Origin: Chara braunii
Lineage: Eukaryota > Streptophyta > Charophyceae > Charales > Characeae
Reading direction: 5' to 3'
DNA: 42,258 bases
Assembly: GCA_003427395.1 (NCBI GenBank)
Contig: BFEA01000026.1
Location: forward strand, 3,020,825 to 3,063,082
A model generated the notes under the pieces. The model was not told where the DNA came from, did no database searches, and saw only the letters and a list, made by a program, of their open reading frames with translations. Position numbers and translations under genes: made by a program. Positions 20,570-30,337 of this stretch are shown piece by piece; position 1 is the stretch's first letter, and each line of letters begins with the position of its first letter.

Positions 20570-21900
20570 CTTATTTTAAATATGTTCGGCAGAACACGTT
20601 CGGGTGGCGTTCGGCCAAACAGCCGAACATGTTCGGACGTTCGGAAGAGCTTCAAACATGCTCGGTGTGCTATACAACTTTTAATGTCTTTATGTTGTCT
20701 AAGGTTAGCTGCTAAGGTCTCCATGATTATAACAAAAAGAAATCGGGCAATTAGGTCCCCTTGTCTAACATATCTCTGTAAGGAAATAGGGGGAGCTACA
20801 TTACCATTGACCATCACCCTGGTTGTAGCATTCCTATGCAGTATTTTTACCCACTTTCTAAAGTTTGGGTCAAAGTTAAAATTTTCTAAACATTTATCTA
20901 GAAATAATCAATCCACATTGTCATAAACTTTCTCAAAATCTATAAATATGAACGCTGCATTATGTTTAGATTGACGTGATATCCTGATCAACTCATTAAC
21001 TAATAATATATTATTTTGGATATTCCTTCCTGTAATAAACCCTGTCTGCGCAGGATGAATAATTTCAGCAATGACATTGGATAGTCTATTAATTAGAGTT
21101 TCGCCATTAGTTTGTAGACCACTGTTAAGAGTGTAATAGGACGATAGTTACAAATATTTGTTTTATCCCCTTTTTTATAAAGCAGAGTTAATACCCCTTG
21201 ACCCACAAATTCCCTCATTTGTCATGAGTTCCAAACTGCTTGATAAAATTTTATGAGGTATTGTGACAGGAAATCTCATAGGGATTCTCAAAATTCCTTA
21301 GGGACACCATCAATGTCTGAGGTTTTTTCTTCTTCCATAAGCATTAGAGCTGTCCATATTTCTTCTTTTGAAACATGCATTTTTAATTCATCTTTTTGTT
21401 CTTCAGTTAGTGTTTTGTCCAAAGACATAAGAAAATGTTATATTTCTTAAATTCTTTGAACCTCCGGGATATTTGTGGTTTCTGACTTAAAGAGATCATG
21501 GAAGAAATCCCTGGTTATTTTCATACATGAGGCTGATAACGTAGCCAATGGGTCATTTCTATGGAAGGGGTCTTCTCGGGTTTCAATAATTGTCCGATCG
21601 ATGTTAATTTTTGCCAGAGAAAAGAATCTTACTTTCATCTCTCCTTCTATTTGGTGTTTTCTGAGCTTGCCTCTAATCCTTATTCCTTGTCATTTGTATT
21701 CCATTTTAGTCAGTAATTGATTTTCCAGTTTTTTGATTTCTTGAGTTAAAGGTTCTAACACCTCCATCTCTTCAAATTCATTCTCCTGTTGTTGGAGTTG
21801 TTGAATTCTCGGAAGCAAAAATATTTTCTTAGAATGTCTTTGTGAGGCAAGGAGTTTAGAATATTCATTACATTTGCGACCTATAAATGTTAGGCCGTTG
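19480..21900 (-). pseudogene. LINE-2 reverse transcriptase remnant, interrupted and partly duplicated
   Basis: The minus strand holds KVRFFSLAKINIDRTI (21,638-21,590), EEIWTALMLMEEEKTSDIDG, LLYKKGDKTNICNYRPITLL (about 21,190-21,135), a degraded QTG..R..I block, and YVRQGDLIARFLFVIIMETLAANLRQHKDIK (up to the hAT-like element). Beyond the insertion follow KRIQVSSISEE, the active-site block FADN (19,738-19,749, and again 20,236-20,247 in the duplicate) and VNWGNKTMGWWIHHHG. The second catalytic Asp of FADD is Asn in both duplicate units, so the change predates the duplication. Confidence 0.85.
20305..20677. mobile_element. hAT-like non-autonomous element in LINE-2, TTCGG-word arms
   Basis: CTTTTAAT lies on both sides (20,297-20,304 and 20,678-20,685), an exact 8-bp target duplication. 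The ends are weakly inverted: CTGTAGAGTATC and, from the other end, TTGTATAGCACA. The left arm repeats TTCGG and CGAAC words, and so does the right arm (20,582-20,645). The core has AAAAATCTGAAAAAACTA, TATGTTATG, AAGTTTTGCCTTGG and a (TTTA)n run. No transposase is encoded. Skipping the element and one duplication joins the LINE frame ...RQHKDIK to RIQVSSISEE. Confidence 0.85.
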
Positions 21901-21949
21901 TTGAACCATTCTATATTATCTTGGATGAGGTCCTGCTGATTACGTCAGA

Positions 21950-22706
21950 AGATACAGACATCCTTGAGAAATGAAATAATTTTTTTATTTCTTAAATGAA
22001 ATGTATTAAGTTTATAAAATCCTTTGCCTTTATTAGGTTTTTTCCTTAAAGATAAAACTGCAACACACATAACATGATCTAGACCTGGAAATAGGTTTCT
22101 CATGAATATCTCAAGAAACTGTATAGCCCCTTGTAACTCTTCAGATATTAAAATAAGATCAATACGTTATTTAAACCCCCTCCCCGATTAATATTTCATG
22201 AAACAGGAAAATAACCTCTCTGTAGGGTAACGTCGTCTATAAGAATCAAAGAGATTGATAGACTAACATAGACTATTTACTATTATCTCATTTGATTCAA
22301 TATTTGTAGGGCATCGGAATGAAATGTGTAATCGATCCAAGTGTCAATTTGGTGCTGCATTAAAATCCCCAGTCATAATAAGCGAAATCCCTTGTGACAA
22401 GCGAGGAAGAGAGGACTTATAAAGTCTTTGTCTTTCACCAATTTCATTAGGTCCATATACAAATAGGATACATAGCACCTCCAATTCAAACATTACTATC
22501 ACAAAGGTTCATCTCCCTTGCTCCTTATCTATGACCGCATAAATGGGATCCGCTCTAGAATTTGTGGGAATCCAAATAACTACCCCCGCACTACTAGGCC
22601 TCAGTGCATGGGCTCTAAAAGCTTGGTGTGACCATAATACCTTATGTGTATGATTGTGAGTATTTGTATCCATTAGGTGAGTTTCTTATATACAGATTAC
22701 ATCGAC
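21950..22706 (-). pseudogene. LINE-2 endonuclease domain remnant
   Basis: The minus strand starts VDVICI-stop-ETHLMD, the LQETH motif with Gln turned into TAA. It continues with SSAGVVIWIPT, LFVYGPN, a good MTGDFNAAPN (GDFN is a metal/catalytic motif of this fold), RIDLILISEELQGAI and GLDHVMC (the SDH position). LINE-1 has the parallel words SAGVAIWIPP and QIDLILLSNDMQGAL. The frame is broken by several stops, so no active nuclease is possible. Confidence 0.8.
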
Positions 22707-23903
22707 GCAATTTTTTATCGTCAACGTTCACTGGGGGGCCCCGATATATGAGTGAAAGATATCACGACAACATGACAATTGTGAAGTGATTCGAAAAACC
22801 GGATTTTTTTATCAATATGACGTGCAACACTCACTAGTCGAAGATCAAACAAGCCCTGTTGCCAGGTCAATGTCCTAACGACAGGTCGGATCATCTCACG
22901 AGAGTGTTTAAACTTTAAAGGTTATCTTGCACAATTCATCGATGAGATAAAGAACAAACAGATCTTTAGTAGGGGGTCTACCGCACGCACATATATTAAC
23001 AATCATTTCGTCAAAATTGACATTTTTTATTTTTTGAACGAAATTGAAACTGAGTTTTTTTGCTTAAAACTCGTCAAAATTTGTTGTTCATGAGGGTCCA
23101 GCGTTTGTAACGCTGGACCGCCAAGCTGTACATGGACCTAGCTTGAGACCAGGCACCTCCAGGCAAGACTGCCTGGAGGTACCTAGTCTCAAGCTAGGTC
23201 CATGTACAGCAAGGGAGTCGAACGTTTTACAAATGCCGGACTCTCAGAAACAACAAATTTTGATGAGTTTTCGGCCAAAAAACTCAGTTTCAGTTTCGTT
23301 CAAAAAATAAAAGATATCCATTTTGACGAAATGACAGTTTATTGGTCATCTTGCATCCAGATAATAAACTTCGGGATGCCGATGCTGTTGACAATGTGGT
23401 GTGTGTCGAGATTCCTCCGGAATGAGAATTGAGAAAAAGGGTTGCCAAGTTCATGTTGCAAAGGATTTGTAGTGCGGAGAAACATGACGCTTTGTGTACG
23501 GAGGACACTGAATGCACAAAAGGGTTTCCAAACTACTTCATTTCGACAACAACATTCAAAGACGGACAAACATACCCTTCGTATAGAGAAGGAAACCAAG
23601 TGATGGTGGTTTTTTACGATTGTTCAAAATGGTGTCATTTGTGATAAACGATGTATAGTCTCATACAACCCGTACTTGCTAATGAGGTTTAATTGTCACT
23701 TGAATGTTGAATATTGTGCTAACATCAAGGTGTGCAAGTACGTGTATAAAGAGTGTGATTGTGCTATGGTTTGCCAACAAGATGGTAATACGCCTATCGA
23801 TGAAGAAAATTTGTATCAATATATGTGTGTTGTAGGTGCATGCGAGGCATGCTGACATCTATTTCAGTTCGACATTGCAGAACAATAACTCGCAGTCGAA
23901 AGA
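22703..23903 (+). pseudogene. Helitron Rep (Helitron_like_N) domain remnant
   Basis: This domain nicks and joins single-stranded DNA through an HUH metal site and two tyrosines. The HUH site reads PHAHIL at 22,981-22,998 and is intact, but a frameshift upstream separates it from RYMSERYHDNMTIVK. After the foldback (22,999-23,338) come ADAVDNVVCVEIPPE, AKFMLQRICSAE, ECTKGFPNYF and NIKVCKYVYKECDCA. In usual Helitrons this last block is close to VKYLYKYxYKG. The first of the two tyrosines spaced four apart appears replaced here and the second kept, though this alignment is by eye. Several stops follow. Confidence 0.8.
22999..23338. mobile_element. Foldback element, family A, copy 2 (in Helitron), flanked by TTA
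   Basis: A 340-bp palindrome homologous over its length to 12,883-13,237. The outer ends are ACAATCATTTCGTC and GACGAAATGACAGT. Within the left arm is a second, smaller palindrome, GGTCCAGCGTT-TGT-AACGCTGGACC. The loop is near 23,168. TTA occurs at 22,996-22,998 and 23,339-23,341. Removing the element and one TTA reads PHAHIL followed in frame by LVILHPDNK. No coding capacity. Confidence 0.88.
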
Positions 23904-24518
23904 TTGCCCGTGCATATTGAAAACATGCAAAAAGTACAATTCGAACCCGACACTGAACATGACGTTGTTTTCAATGGGCCCCCGAAAACGAAACTGGCGG
24001 CATGGATGAAACCCAACTCATTGAATGAATATGTTCATAGAGAGGAGTTTCCTTTGTATGCAGAGATCGTTAATACTCATGTCCAGGATAACAAACATAA
24101 GAAATGGAATCGAAGAGAGCGGGATTTTCACTGTGGTCCATTCGAAAAGATATCTCGATTGTATCAAGTGAGGATCACGGAAGACGAACGATTTTATCTG
24201 CGTGTGTTGCTAAACCATGAACATTTTCGTGGGGTGCGCTCTTTTGTCAAAATTCATACGGTGGGCGAAGTCAAATATGATTCTTTCCGATCCGTGTATC
24301 TTGGATTTGACCTTTTGCAAATCGACAATACATTCGATCAATGCATAAACAAAGTCCAAGCGCATTACATGTTTGAAGAAGTTCGTAAAGTGTTTGCTAT
24401 GGTTCTCGCCTTTAGTCCAATGAACGATCCGGTCCGTTTCTTTGAACGACATTGGGATAAGATGTGTGACAATTTTCAGTATCGTGCAGGCAATGAAATT
24501 GTTTCACCGAACATTTAG
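23904..24518 (+). pseudogene. Helitron central region, longest surviving open segment (204 codons)
   Basis: The segment has TKLAAWMKPNSL, HREEFPLYAEI, KKWNRRERDFHCGPFEKISRLYQV, EDERFYLRVLLNHEHFRGVRSF and CINKVQAHYMFEEVRKVFAMVL. The W.RR...G R/S...V..., then ERFYLRxLLxxVxGxxSF order, is characteristic of the stretch between Rep and helicase in Helitron proteins. It opens with VHIENMQKVQFEPD, the usual LxVHLPxQQxVxF block, so the start Met is internal and this is not an independent gene. It ends at a TAG where coding normally continues. Confidence 0.85.
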
Positions 24519-26096
24519 CAATCGTTAGTCTTATTTCATCGTGACCGTATCTTGCAAGAGTCTGAAAAAAACATTCGCCAGTTTCGCTTTTATTATCCAA
24601 CACCTGATGGGGAAACAGTTGCTGAAAATATAACTAGACATTACGAGAACAGAACGATTCTAAACGAGGAGTTGTCGTATGATCCGATTCAAATGCAACG
24701 CAGATACGACTCTAATTTTCGACGTCCTCTGCCACGCCAAAGAGTGTTGGTGGAAATAGTTATTCGGACTTTGCAAGAGGAAAACTGTTGCATGCTTTTG
24801 TTGATGCACCGGCCGGAACGAAAAAAACTTTTTGCATTAACACGATTTTGACGGACATCAGGTCCTGTTCTGCCATTGGACGGGTCGTGGCGTCTAGTGG
24901 TGACTCGTTTGACAAGGTGTCGAACGTTTCACTCACGATTTCGTGCATCTTTGAAACCTGATAATATGCATCACTCTTAATGTCGATACAAAATGATTTT
25001 GTGGAGCTTATCCGTCGTGCAGACTTGATTATTTGGGACGAGGCTTCCATGAGTAACAAGTTTCACTTGGAAACTCTTGACATTACGCTTCTGGACCTCT
25101 GTAACAATGACGAGCCGTTTGGTGGGAAGGTTCTACTTCTTGTTGGGGATTTTCGATAGGTTTTATCCGTTGTGAAACACGGATCGTGAGCACAACTAAT
25201 TGATGTGTCGATCGAAATGTCTCCTTTGTGGAAACTTTTTGAGGTTTATCAACTTACCGAAAATATGCGAATCTTAAGCTTAGGCAATAATGAAATGACA
25301 CGAATGTATGCCCACTTTTTTATGCATGTTGGGAATTGTGATCATCCTCGTATTGTTCTTAATGAACCTGTTGTAGTCAGATTGTCACATGAGATTTGTA
25401 CGGATAAACCGATTGATGAGTTGATTTCATGGACATTTGAGGATGTGTCCAACCACGTGGGGGATGTCGAGTATTTCTCGCCTCGATTAATTTCATTCCC
25501 TACTAATGACGATGCGGATTCTGTTAACAACCGTGTTTTTGACGATTTCGTTGAGGAGGTGTGTGAGTTTTTCAGCGCTGATTATCCTGATTCGGATGAT
25601 ACCGAACTCAGGACTGAAAGAGAGTTTTTAAATTATTTCAATGAATTAGGTCTTCCACCTCACAAACTGCACTTGAAAATTGGTACGTCCGTAATGCTTT
25701 TGTGAAATTTGTCCCCCAAACAAAGACTTTGCAACGGTATAAGGTTAATTCTGAAGAAGATCGTTAATGATGATTTGTTGAAAGTGACAATAATGCGCAC
25801 AGATAAGACAACACTGATTCCCAAGATTGATCTGACAAGCGATGGTGAGACCACCAGGTTCAAATGATTTATGAGAGAATTTTCAGTCCGTCTTGCTTTT
25901 GTTGTAACGATTAACTAAGTTGCAAGGACAAACTGTATCGTGTACGGGGGTTTGGCTATGCAAGCCGGGTTTTGCGCATGACCAACTTTACGTTGCTTCA
26001 TCGTGTATTGATCATACCAACAACATCCGTGTTGCGTTGCCTAATAAAAAAAAATTGACGAAGAACATTGTGTATCATGAACTTTTTGTATGAGTT
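24519..26096 (+). pseudogene. Helitron Pif1-type helicase domain remnant
   Basis: After NIRQFRFYYPTP and a QRVLVEIV block, a frameshift leads into FVDAPAGTKKTF (about 24,797-24,835). The Walker A GTGKT has become GTKKT. Walker B is LIIWDEASM (25,025-25,049). Then come PFGGKVLLLVGDFR followed by TAG in place of the Gln of GDFRQ, PLWKLFEVYQLTENMRI, and a 166-codon open segment (25,205-25,705) ending GLPPHKLHLKIGTSVMLL. Further on are QGQTVSCTGVWL, HDQLYVASS and NIVYHELFV, the normal C-terminus, at about 26,093. Catalytic loss in Walker A plus many stops make it inactive. Confidence 0.85.
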
Positions 26097-26322
26097 GTTC
26101 TTTTTTCTTTATCGATTATTGACATTCCGATTAATTTTGTCCTATTCTTTCTTCGCAGGTCACTCCCGATTGCGTCAGACCTACGACACTAATGCTAACA
26201 ATGGAAAATTTTCCCATAATCAAATAATTATTCTATAGTGAAATTACATTTTAAATTTTAAATTTTTATTCCATCTTAAAAAATGTCATTCCAATTTTAA
26301 AATTTTTCGTCTTACTTGAAAA

Positions 26323-26873
26323 CTACGTTGCATAGAGTACACGTACGGGGGCTTCCCGTACAAAACGTACAGGTTATTTATGAACGGGATCTGTACGGGA
26401 ACCTGTACGGGAACCTGTACGTCTTGTACGCCCCCGTACGAAAAGGCAAAAAAAAAAAAAAAAACATAAAAAAAATCATCAAAAAAATCCGAAAAAAAAA
26501 CTATGTGATGCAACAACACAAAACAAGCAANNNNNNNNNNNNNNNNNNNNNNNNNNNNNNNNNNNNNNNNNNNNNNNNNNNNNNNNNNNNNNNNNNNNNN
26601 NNNNNNNNNNNNNNNNNNNNNNNNNNNNNNNNNNNNNNNNNNNNNNNNNNNNNNNNNNNNNNNNNNNNNNNNNNNNNNNNNNNNNNNNNNNNNNNNNNNN
26701 NNNNNNNNNNNNNNNNNNNNNNNNNNNNNNNNNNNNNNNNNNNNNNNNNNNNNNNNNNNNNNNNNNNNNNNNNNNNNNNNNNNNNNNNNNNNNNNNNNNN
26801 NNNNNNNNNNNNNNNNNGAGTACAAAAGTACGAGTCCGTACTCGTACGAAGGTGCGTACAAGTGGCAACGTAG
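26323..26873. mobile_element. hAT-like non-autonomous element, GTACGG-word arms, contains assembly gap
   Basis: CTTGAAAA flanks both ends (26,315-26,322 and 26,874-26,881), an exact 8-bp duplication. The ends are inverted: CTACGTTGC at the left and GCAACGTAG at the right. The left arm repeats GTACGGG and CCCGTAC words, and the right arm GTACGAG/CGTACG words. The core shows AAAAAAATCCGAAAAA, then CTATGTGATG, before the N run. It is inserted in the long inverted repeat at 26.26-27.23 kb. Confidence 0.85.
26531..26817. other. Assembly gap (287 N)
   Basis: The run of N lies inside the hAT-like element. Its nominal length may be an estimate. Frames reported across it are meaningless. Confidence 0.98.
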
Positions 26874-27235
26874 CTTGAAAACTTTCCTTCCAAGAATGGG
26901 GTATCCCTTCTTATTTGAACTGCATGCTAGTGATGGAATGCGTGTGTGGACGAGTTCATGAAATATTTTAATTGGACTGTCATTCTAATTAAAAATTTTC
27001 AGTCATAAATAGGTTAATCCAATCTAAATTATACGATATTTCTTGTAGTAGAATGAAAGTTTAATTAAAACATTTCATAAACTCGTCAAGAATTTCATTC
27101 CATCTTGAACAAATAGATGTAGTTGGAAGGGAAAACTCATATTTAGACGAAAACTTATCAAATAAAACTGAAAATTTTAGAACTTGACGAACATTGGAAT
27201 GATAATTTATAAATATGAAGTATTTTTTTTATGGA

Positions 27236-28924
27236 ATGTTTTTTCAACTTTCATTTCTCGTGAGAATTTTTCTGTTGAAGAGGAAAACTATGAGAAACCA
27301 GCAATACCACTCAATATGATCCGAATGTTACGTCAAAAACTAGAGCCGAACATTCGGAGAGGCCGAAGAAAATTGAAAATGATGAGAGGTCGGTGAATCT
27401 TGGAAGTGAACATGCTCGAAGCGATCATGTTGTTTTTTGTGAAGTTGAACATGGATATTCGCAAGGGAATACCGTTGTTGATGCTGAGAACATGGCAGTG
27501 GAGGGGGATGGTGACGATTGTCGTGCTAATGGGGATGGTTCACGTAGAGGTCTGTCGGATAGGCCTATTAACCTTACATTTGTCGATGACGAGGATGATA
27601 GCGTTACGGGCAATTGGAAAGAATATTGTGTTGAATCTACATTCAAGAGAAGAAAGTGTCGTGATGCGAAAATCTTTTGGGTTCCCCGCAAGTGTCGGAG
27701 CCTACCTTGGATGATAATCAAGTGGAACGACAGCCTGTTGTTGATGAAACAGAACTCAGATTATGAGAGCGCTGAATGCGCTTTCTGACAATGCACTTGC
27801 ATCTCTTCCGTTTTGTGCACGGGTCGCTGGACGTGCACGTGTTCGTGATTCATGTTCGCAATCTCAACGCAGTGGAAACGAAAGCGATGTTTGCGCCACA
27901 TTGCAACCATAAAATCCTCCGGGGGTTATTGTGGCGCCCGATGATAACGATGCACCCACAATCCACACTCTGAATCCACGCTCTTACCTTGTTAGATGAT
28001 CTGATGATGCAAAAGGGTTAACATGCAAGATGTCTTGAATGAGGTGTTTTTTAAAATGTTTGTCAAAAGTGTCACAGTCATTAAGAGATGGACGAATATG
28101 GGAAAACGTTCTCGACTGGAAAATAAGCGAACTTACTGATATGCGGTTGAAACGACGATCCCCTTTTCCTTCACCCGTTGAATGTTTCGGATTTGGAGGT
28201 TTCTTTCATGTTGCAATCTTGTTTTTGAACGACAAGTCCGTTGCTCTCTCTAATGAGGAGATTACTAGGATGACAATTCATTTGCCACATTGTTCAACCG
28301 AAAGGACAATTCTTCATCGCTTTCACAGATATGCACGGATACAGAACCTTCTCAAAAGGATTCCTCCCGTGGTTGCTTCTTCCGCTCCTCGCTCCGCTCC
28401 GGTCCATAGACTTCCCCTTTCAAGCAGCATCTCCCTCAAATTTTCAACGTCTTGCGGATTTTGTTTCACCATTCAATATGTCAACACCGATTGTCACTAC
28501 CTCTGTTGTTGTTTCTGCTTTGTCGGCCGCTACGGCTACTCGGTCTGCTGTCAGTTGTATTGTGCCCGCTCTTACACCATCAAGAGATGATGTGCATGTT
28601 CATACAGGACCCTTGGGACAACCAAGTTCTTCTAATTTTAACATTGCCATATATGACTCTCTTGAATCTATTGGTCCCAAAAAGACACTTTCACACATGT
28701 CCCATCTTGACAATTCTCATAGGATTCAAAATATATTCGAAGCAGCAAAGGAATTGAATACAAGGATGAACACTTGGAGGTGTGTGGATGTTGTAATTCA
28801 TCTCGATTACAATCGACAAGGACATAGTCGATTCGAAACTTTCAAGGAGTATCGTCGCAAAGTGTTGCAACGAGTTTCTGTTCATGAGGTGTTGCAAGAG
28901 TATCATTCCTGCGAAAGAATTTGA
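27236..28924 (+). CDS. Unrecognised reading frames (possible decayed gene)
   Basis: Plus-strand frames include 27,393-27,788 (131 codons, acidic, SDRPINLTFVDDEDD), 28,039-28,590 (183 codons) and 28,331-28,924 (197 codons). The last is the more protein-like. It has a Ser/Thr-rich middle and a C-terminal part NIFEAAKELNTRMNTWRC...FKEYRRKVLQRVSVHEVLQEY with helix-like spacing. The frames overlap, so no more than one of the last two can be real over the shared part. Base composition is close to the neighbouring Helitron. It could be captured or tail sequence of that Helitron, or a dead gene. I do not recognise a domain. Confidence 0.3.
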
Positions 28925-29079
28925 TTGGTCTTATAAGAGATATAGAAAGAGAGAAATGTTGACAGGGCGATTGTCCAGGCAGAGAAAGAGACAAATTTTT
29001 AGATAATCGTCTTCGGTTTCAGTTACGTAATTGCCCTTACAAGAGATACGAGAAGAGAAAGACAAATAAATGGGGGGGG

Positions 29080-29080
<1 letters not shown>

Positions 29081-29134
<54 letters not shown>

Positions 29135-29160
29135 GATAGAGAGAGAGAGAGAGAGAGAGA
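29081..29160. repeat. (GATA)n-(GA)n microsatellite
   Basis: About 13 GATA units pass into a GA run. It is preceded by GGGGGGGG. The opposite-strand frame of Leu/Ser/Ile/Tyr runs is an artefact. Confidence 0.95.
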
Positions 29161-29317
29161 GGAGCAACAAAAGAGCAAAGAATAAAAAAAGGCGAAGATT
29201 TTTTATTTTATTTAAGTAAGCAAGTGACCGCAGTATGATCAAGGCACAATTATTATGTAATGGAATCAATATTGACTTAAAAAAATGGAATAATATTATA
29301 TCAAAATCATTTAAATC

Positions 29318-29577
29318 CTAGGCTACCAGCCGGGTCGCCCGGGTCCCAGGTGGCCATCCCGTGTAAGGACCAGGGAAAGTCCCAGAAAAAGAAAACAAAC
29401 TCCAAAAAATCTGAAAACAAACTATGCTATGCAGAAAAACAAACTAAACAACTTTTGCCTTAGGGTCACATCGAAATTCTTCACCAAATTTGGAATAAAA
29501 AATAAATTTAATATTTTTTTTGTTTTTTTTTTTTTGTCTGGCCGGGCAAGTGACCCCGGGCCACTCTGGTAGCCTAG
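29318..29577. mobile_element. hAT-like non-autonomous element, CCGGG-word arms (260 bp)
   Basis: Perfect 12-bp inverted ends CTAGGCTACCAG / CTGGTAGCCTAG. They are flanked by TTTAAATC (29,310-29,317) and TTTCAATC (29,578-29,585), an 8-bp duplication with one mismatch. The arms repeat CCGGG/CCCGG words. The core has AAAAAATCTGAAAACAAAC, TATGCTATGC, AACTTTTGCCTTAGG and CACCAAATTTGGAATAAAAA. This is the cleanest complete copy and defines the family core. It has no coding capacity. Confidence 0.88.
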
Positions 29578-29585
29578 TTTCAATC

Positions 29586-29601
29586 TTTTTTTTTTTTTTT
29601 T

Positions 29602-29645
<44 letters not shown>
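29586..29645. repeat. Poly(T) and (CT)n microsatellite
   Basis: Sixteen T at 29,586-29,601, then CCC and CT repeats to about 29,642, directly beyond the hAT-like element. The following 29,646-29,830 is T-rich with no gene. Confidence 0.9.
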
Positions 29646-29647
<2 letters not shown>

Positions 29648-29833
29648 TTTTTCTTTCGTTCTCTCTGTTTTTTTTGTCTATCTATGTCTCTCCTCACCCT
29701 TTCTTTTGCGTTTTTTTGTTTCGCTTTTTTTATTCGTGAATTAAACTCGGACTTCGTAGCCAGTTACTCTTATTTCTGCGGGCGTGGACCGCACCTTCTG
29801 CACCGTGAGCGCTTGACTAGTACATATATATTT

Positions 29834-30063
29834 GGGGAAGCTACGTGGGAGTCACAAAAATGAGTTATACTTGCACTATGGGTCAAAAATTCTCAAAATA
29901 CAGTTTCGAATTGCAGTTCGAGAAATGTATACAACCCACCTTTCTGGCCAGGTAGGGGGTCCGAAGTGCAATTGCAAACTGTATCTTGCCCCACAATACA
30001 AAAATAACTCGTTTTTGTGACTCTACTGAAGTTACATTTTGTGACTCTACTGAAGTTACCCCC
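29834..30063. mobile_element. Foldback element, family B, copy 2, with duplicated right end
   Basis: It starts GGGGAAGCTACG, GGGAGTCACAAAAATGAG and ends AACTCGTTTTTGTGACTC then TACTGAAGTTACCCCC. The centre has CTGGCCAGG. It is inverted relative to copy 1. Near the right end the segment TTTTGTGACTCTACTGAAGT is present twice in tandem (about 30,012-30,060). Confidence 0.75.
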
Positions 30064-30337
30064 TTTTGTTTTAGAGAATAATACATCCATTTCATGCGAA
30101 GAAATGCAAAGGGACACCATACATCTGTCGGCGGGTGTAAGCATGAAACCCGCAGTACTTTGGAGGCCGCCGATTTTTTTTTCCAATGGCGCCCCTACGC
30201 CGCGCTGCCTCTCCGAGTTTTGCTTGTCATGGCAAAACCTTTCTGCAAGGTTGGGGAAGTGTACGTGCGGTTTAAACCACCAGTACCTCTCCCAGCTATT
30301 TTGGTGAGATGCACCTGGTAACACGAGAGGTCGGCGG

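Larger units (their letters stand above)
17140..22706 (-). mobile_element. LINE-2: decayed non-LTR retrotransposon, same family as LINE-1
   Basis: In minus-strand order are endonuclease (22,706-21,950), linker and RT (21,900-19,480), post-RT region and C-terminus (19,460-17,690), 3' untranslated region with GGTGAAGAGGCACAA (about 17,280-17,294), the terminal signature GGGACATTGG..GATTTCCAACA (about 17,222-17,195), a TCCCCACCAATAGAT segment and an A-rich tail (T-rich at 17,140-17,158). Its 5' end is cut within the endonuclease at about 22,700-22,710, directly against Helitron coding sequence. It contains a hAT-like insertion and a ~500-bp tandem duplication. Many stops look like C-to-T changes (for example the Q of CIQET is now TAA). 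Confidence 0.85.
22703..26096 (+). mobile_element. Decayed Helitron Rep/helicase gene, N-terminal part missing
   Basis: Successive plus-strand segments spell the Helitron protein from the middle of its replication-initiator domain to its C-terminus: FLSSTFTGGPRYM, RYHDNMTIVK, KPDFFINMTCN, GLPHAHIL (HUH motif), then, after a foldback insertion, VILHPDNKLRDADAVDNVV and a KYVYK block, then the linker domain (23,904-24,518) and a Pif1-type helicase (24,700-26,096). Stops and frameshifts interrupt every domain. The N-terminus is lost at the junction with LINE-2 at about 22,705. I could not identify a 3' CTRR end with hairpin. Confidence 0.85.
26260..27235. mobile_element. Long imperfect inverted-repeat element containing a nested hAT-like element
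   Basis: The left arm (ATTCCATCTTAAAAAATG, TCATTCCAATTTT, TTCGTC, then after the insertion CTTCCAAGAATG, TTATTTGAACTG, GATGGAATG, GACGAGTTCATGAAAT) is mirrored on the right. There, GACGAGTTTATGAAATG reads on the opposite strand at 27,073-27,090, with GATGGAATG and TTATTTGATAAGTTTTCGTC further out. The inner arms around 26,950-27,090 are the best conserved. Outer limits are approximate and no target duplication was found. No coding capacity, so probably a MITE. Confidence 0.5.

Noticed and set aside
26100-26260. Helitron 3' terminus (hairpin plus CTRR) after the helicase stop
   Set aside because: No convincing hairpin followed by CTAG or CTRR could be seen, so the element end is left open.
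26286-26893. Open frames of 129-191 codons at 26.3-26.9 kb
   Set aside because: Most of their length is the N gap, and the rest is a non-coding hAT-like element.
29422-29744. Arg/Glu-rich and Ser/Leu-rich frames around 29.5-29.7 kb
   Set aside because: They are produced by the CT/GA microsatellite and poly(T) beside the hAT-like element.
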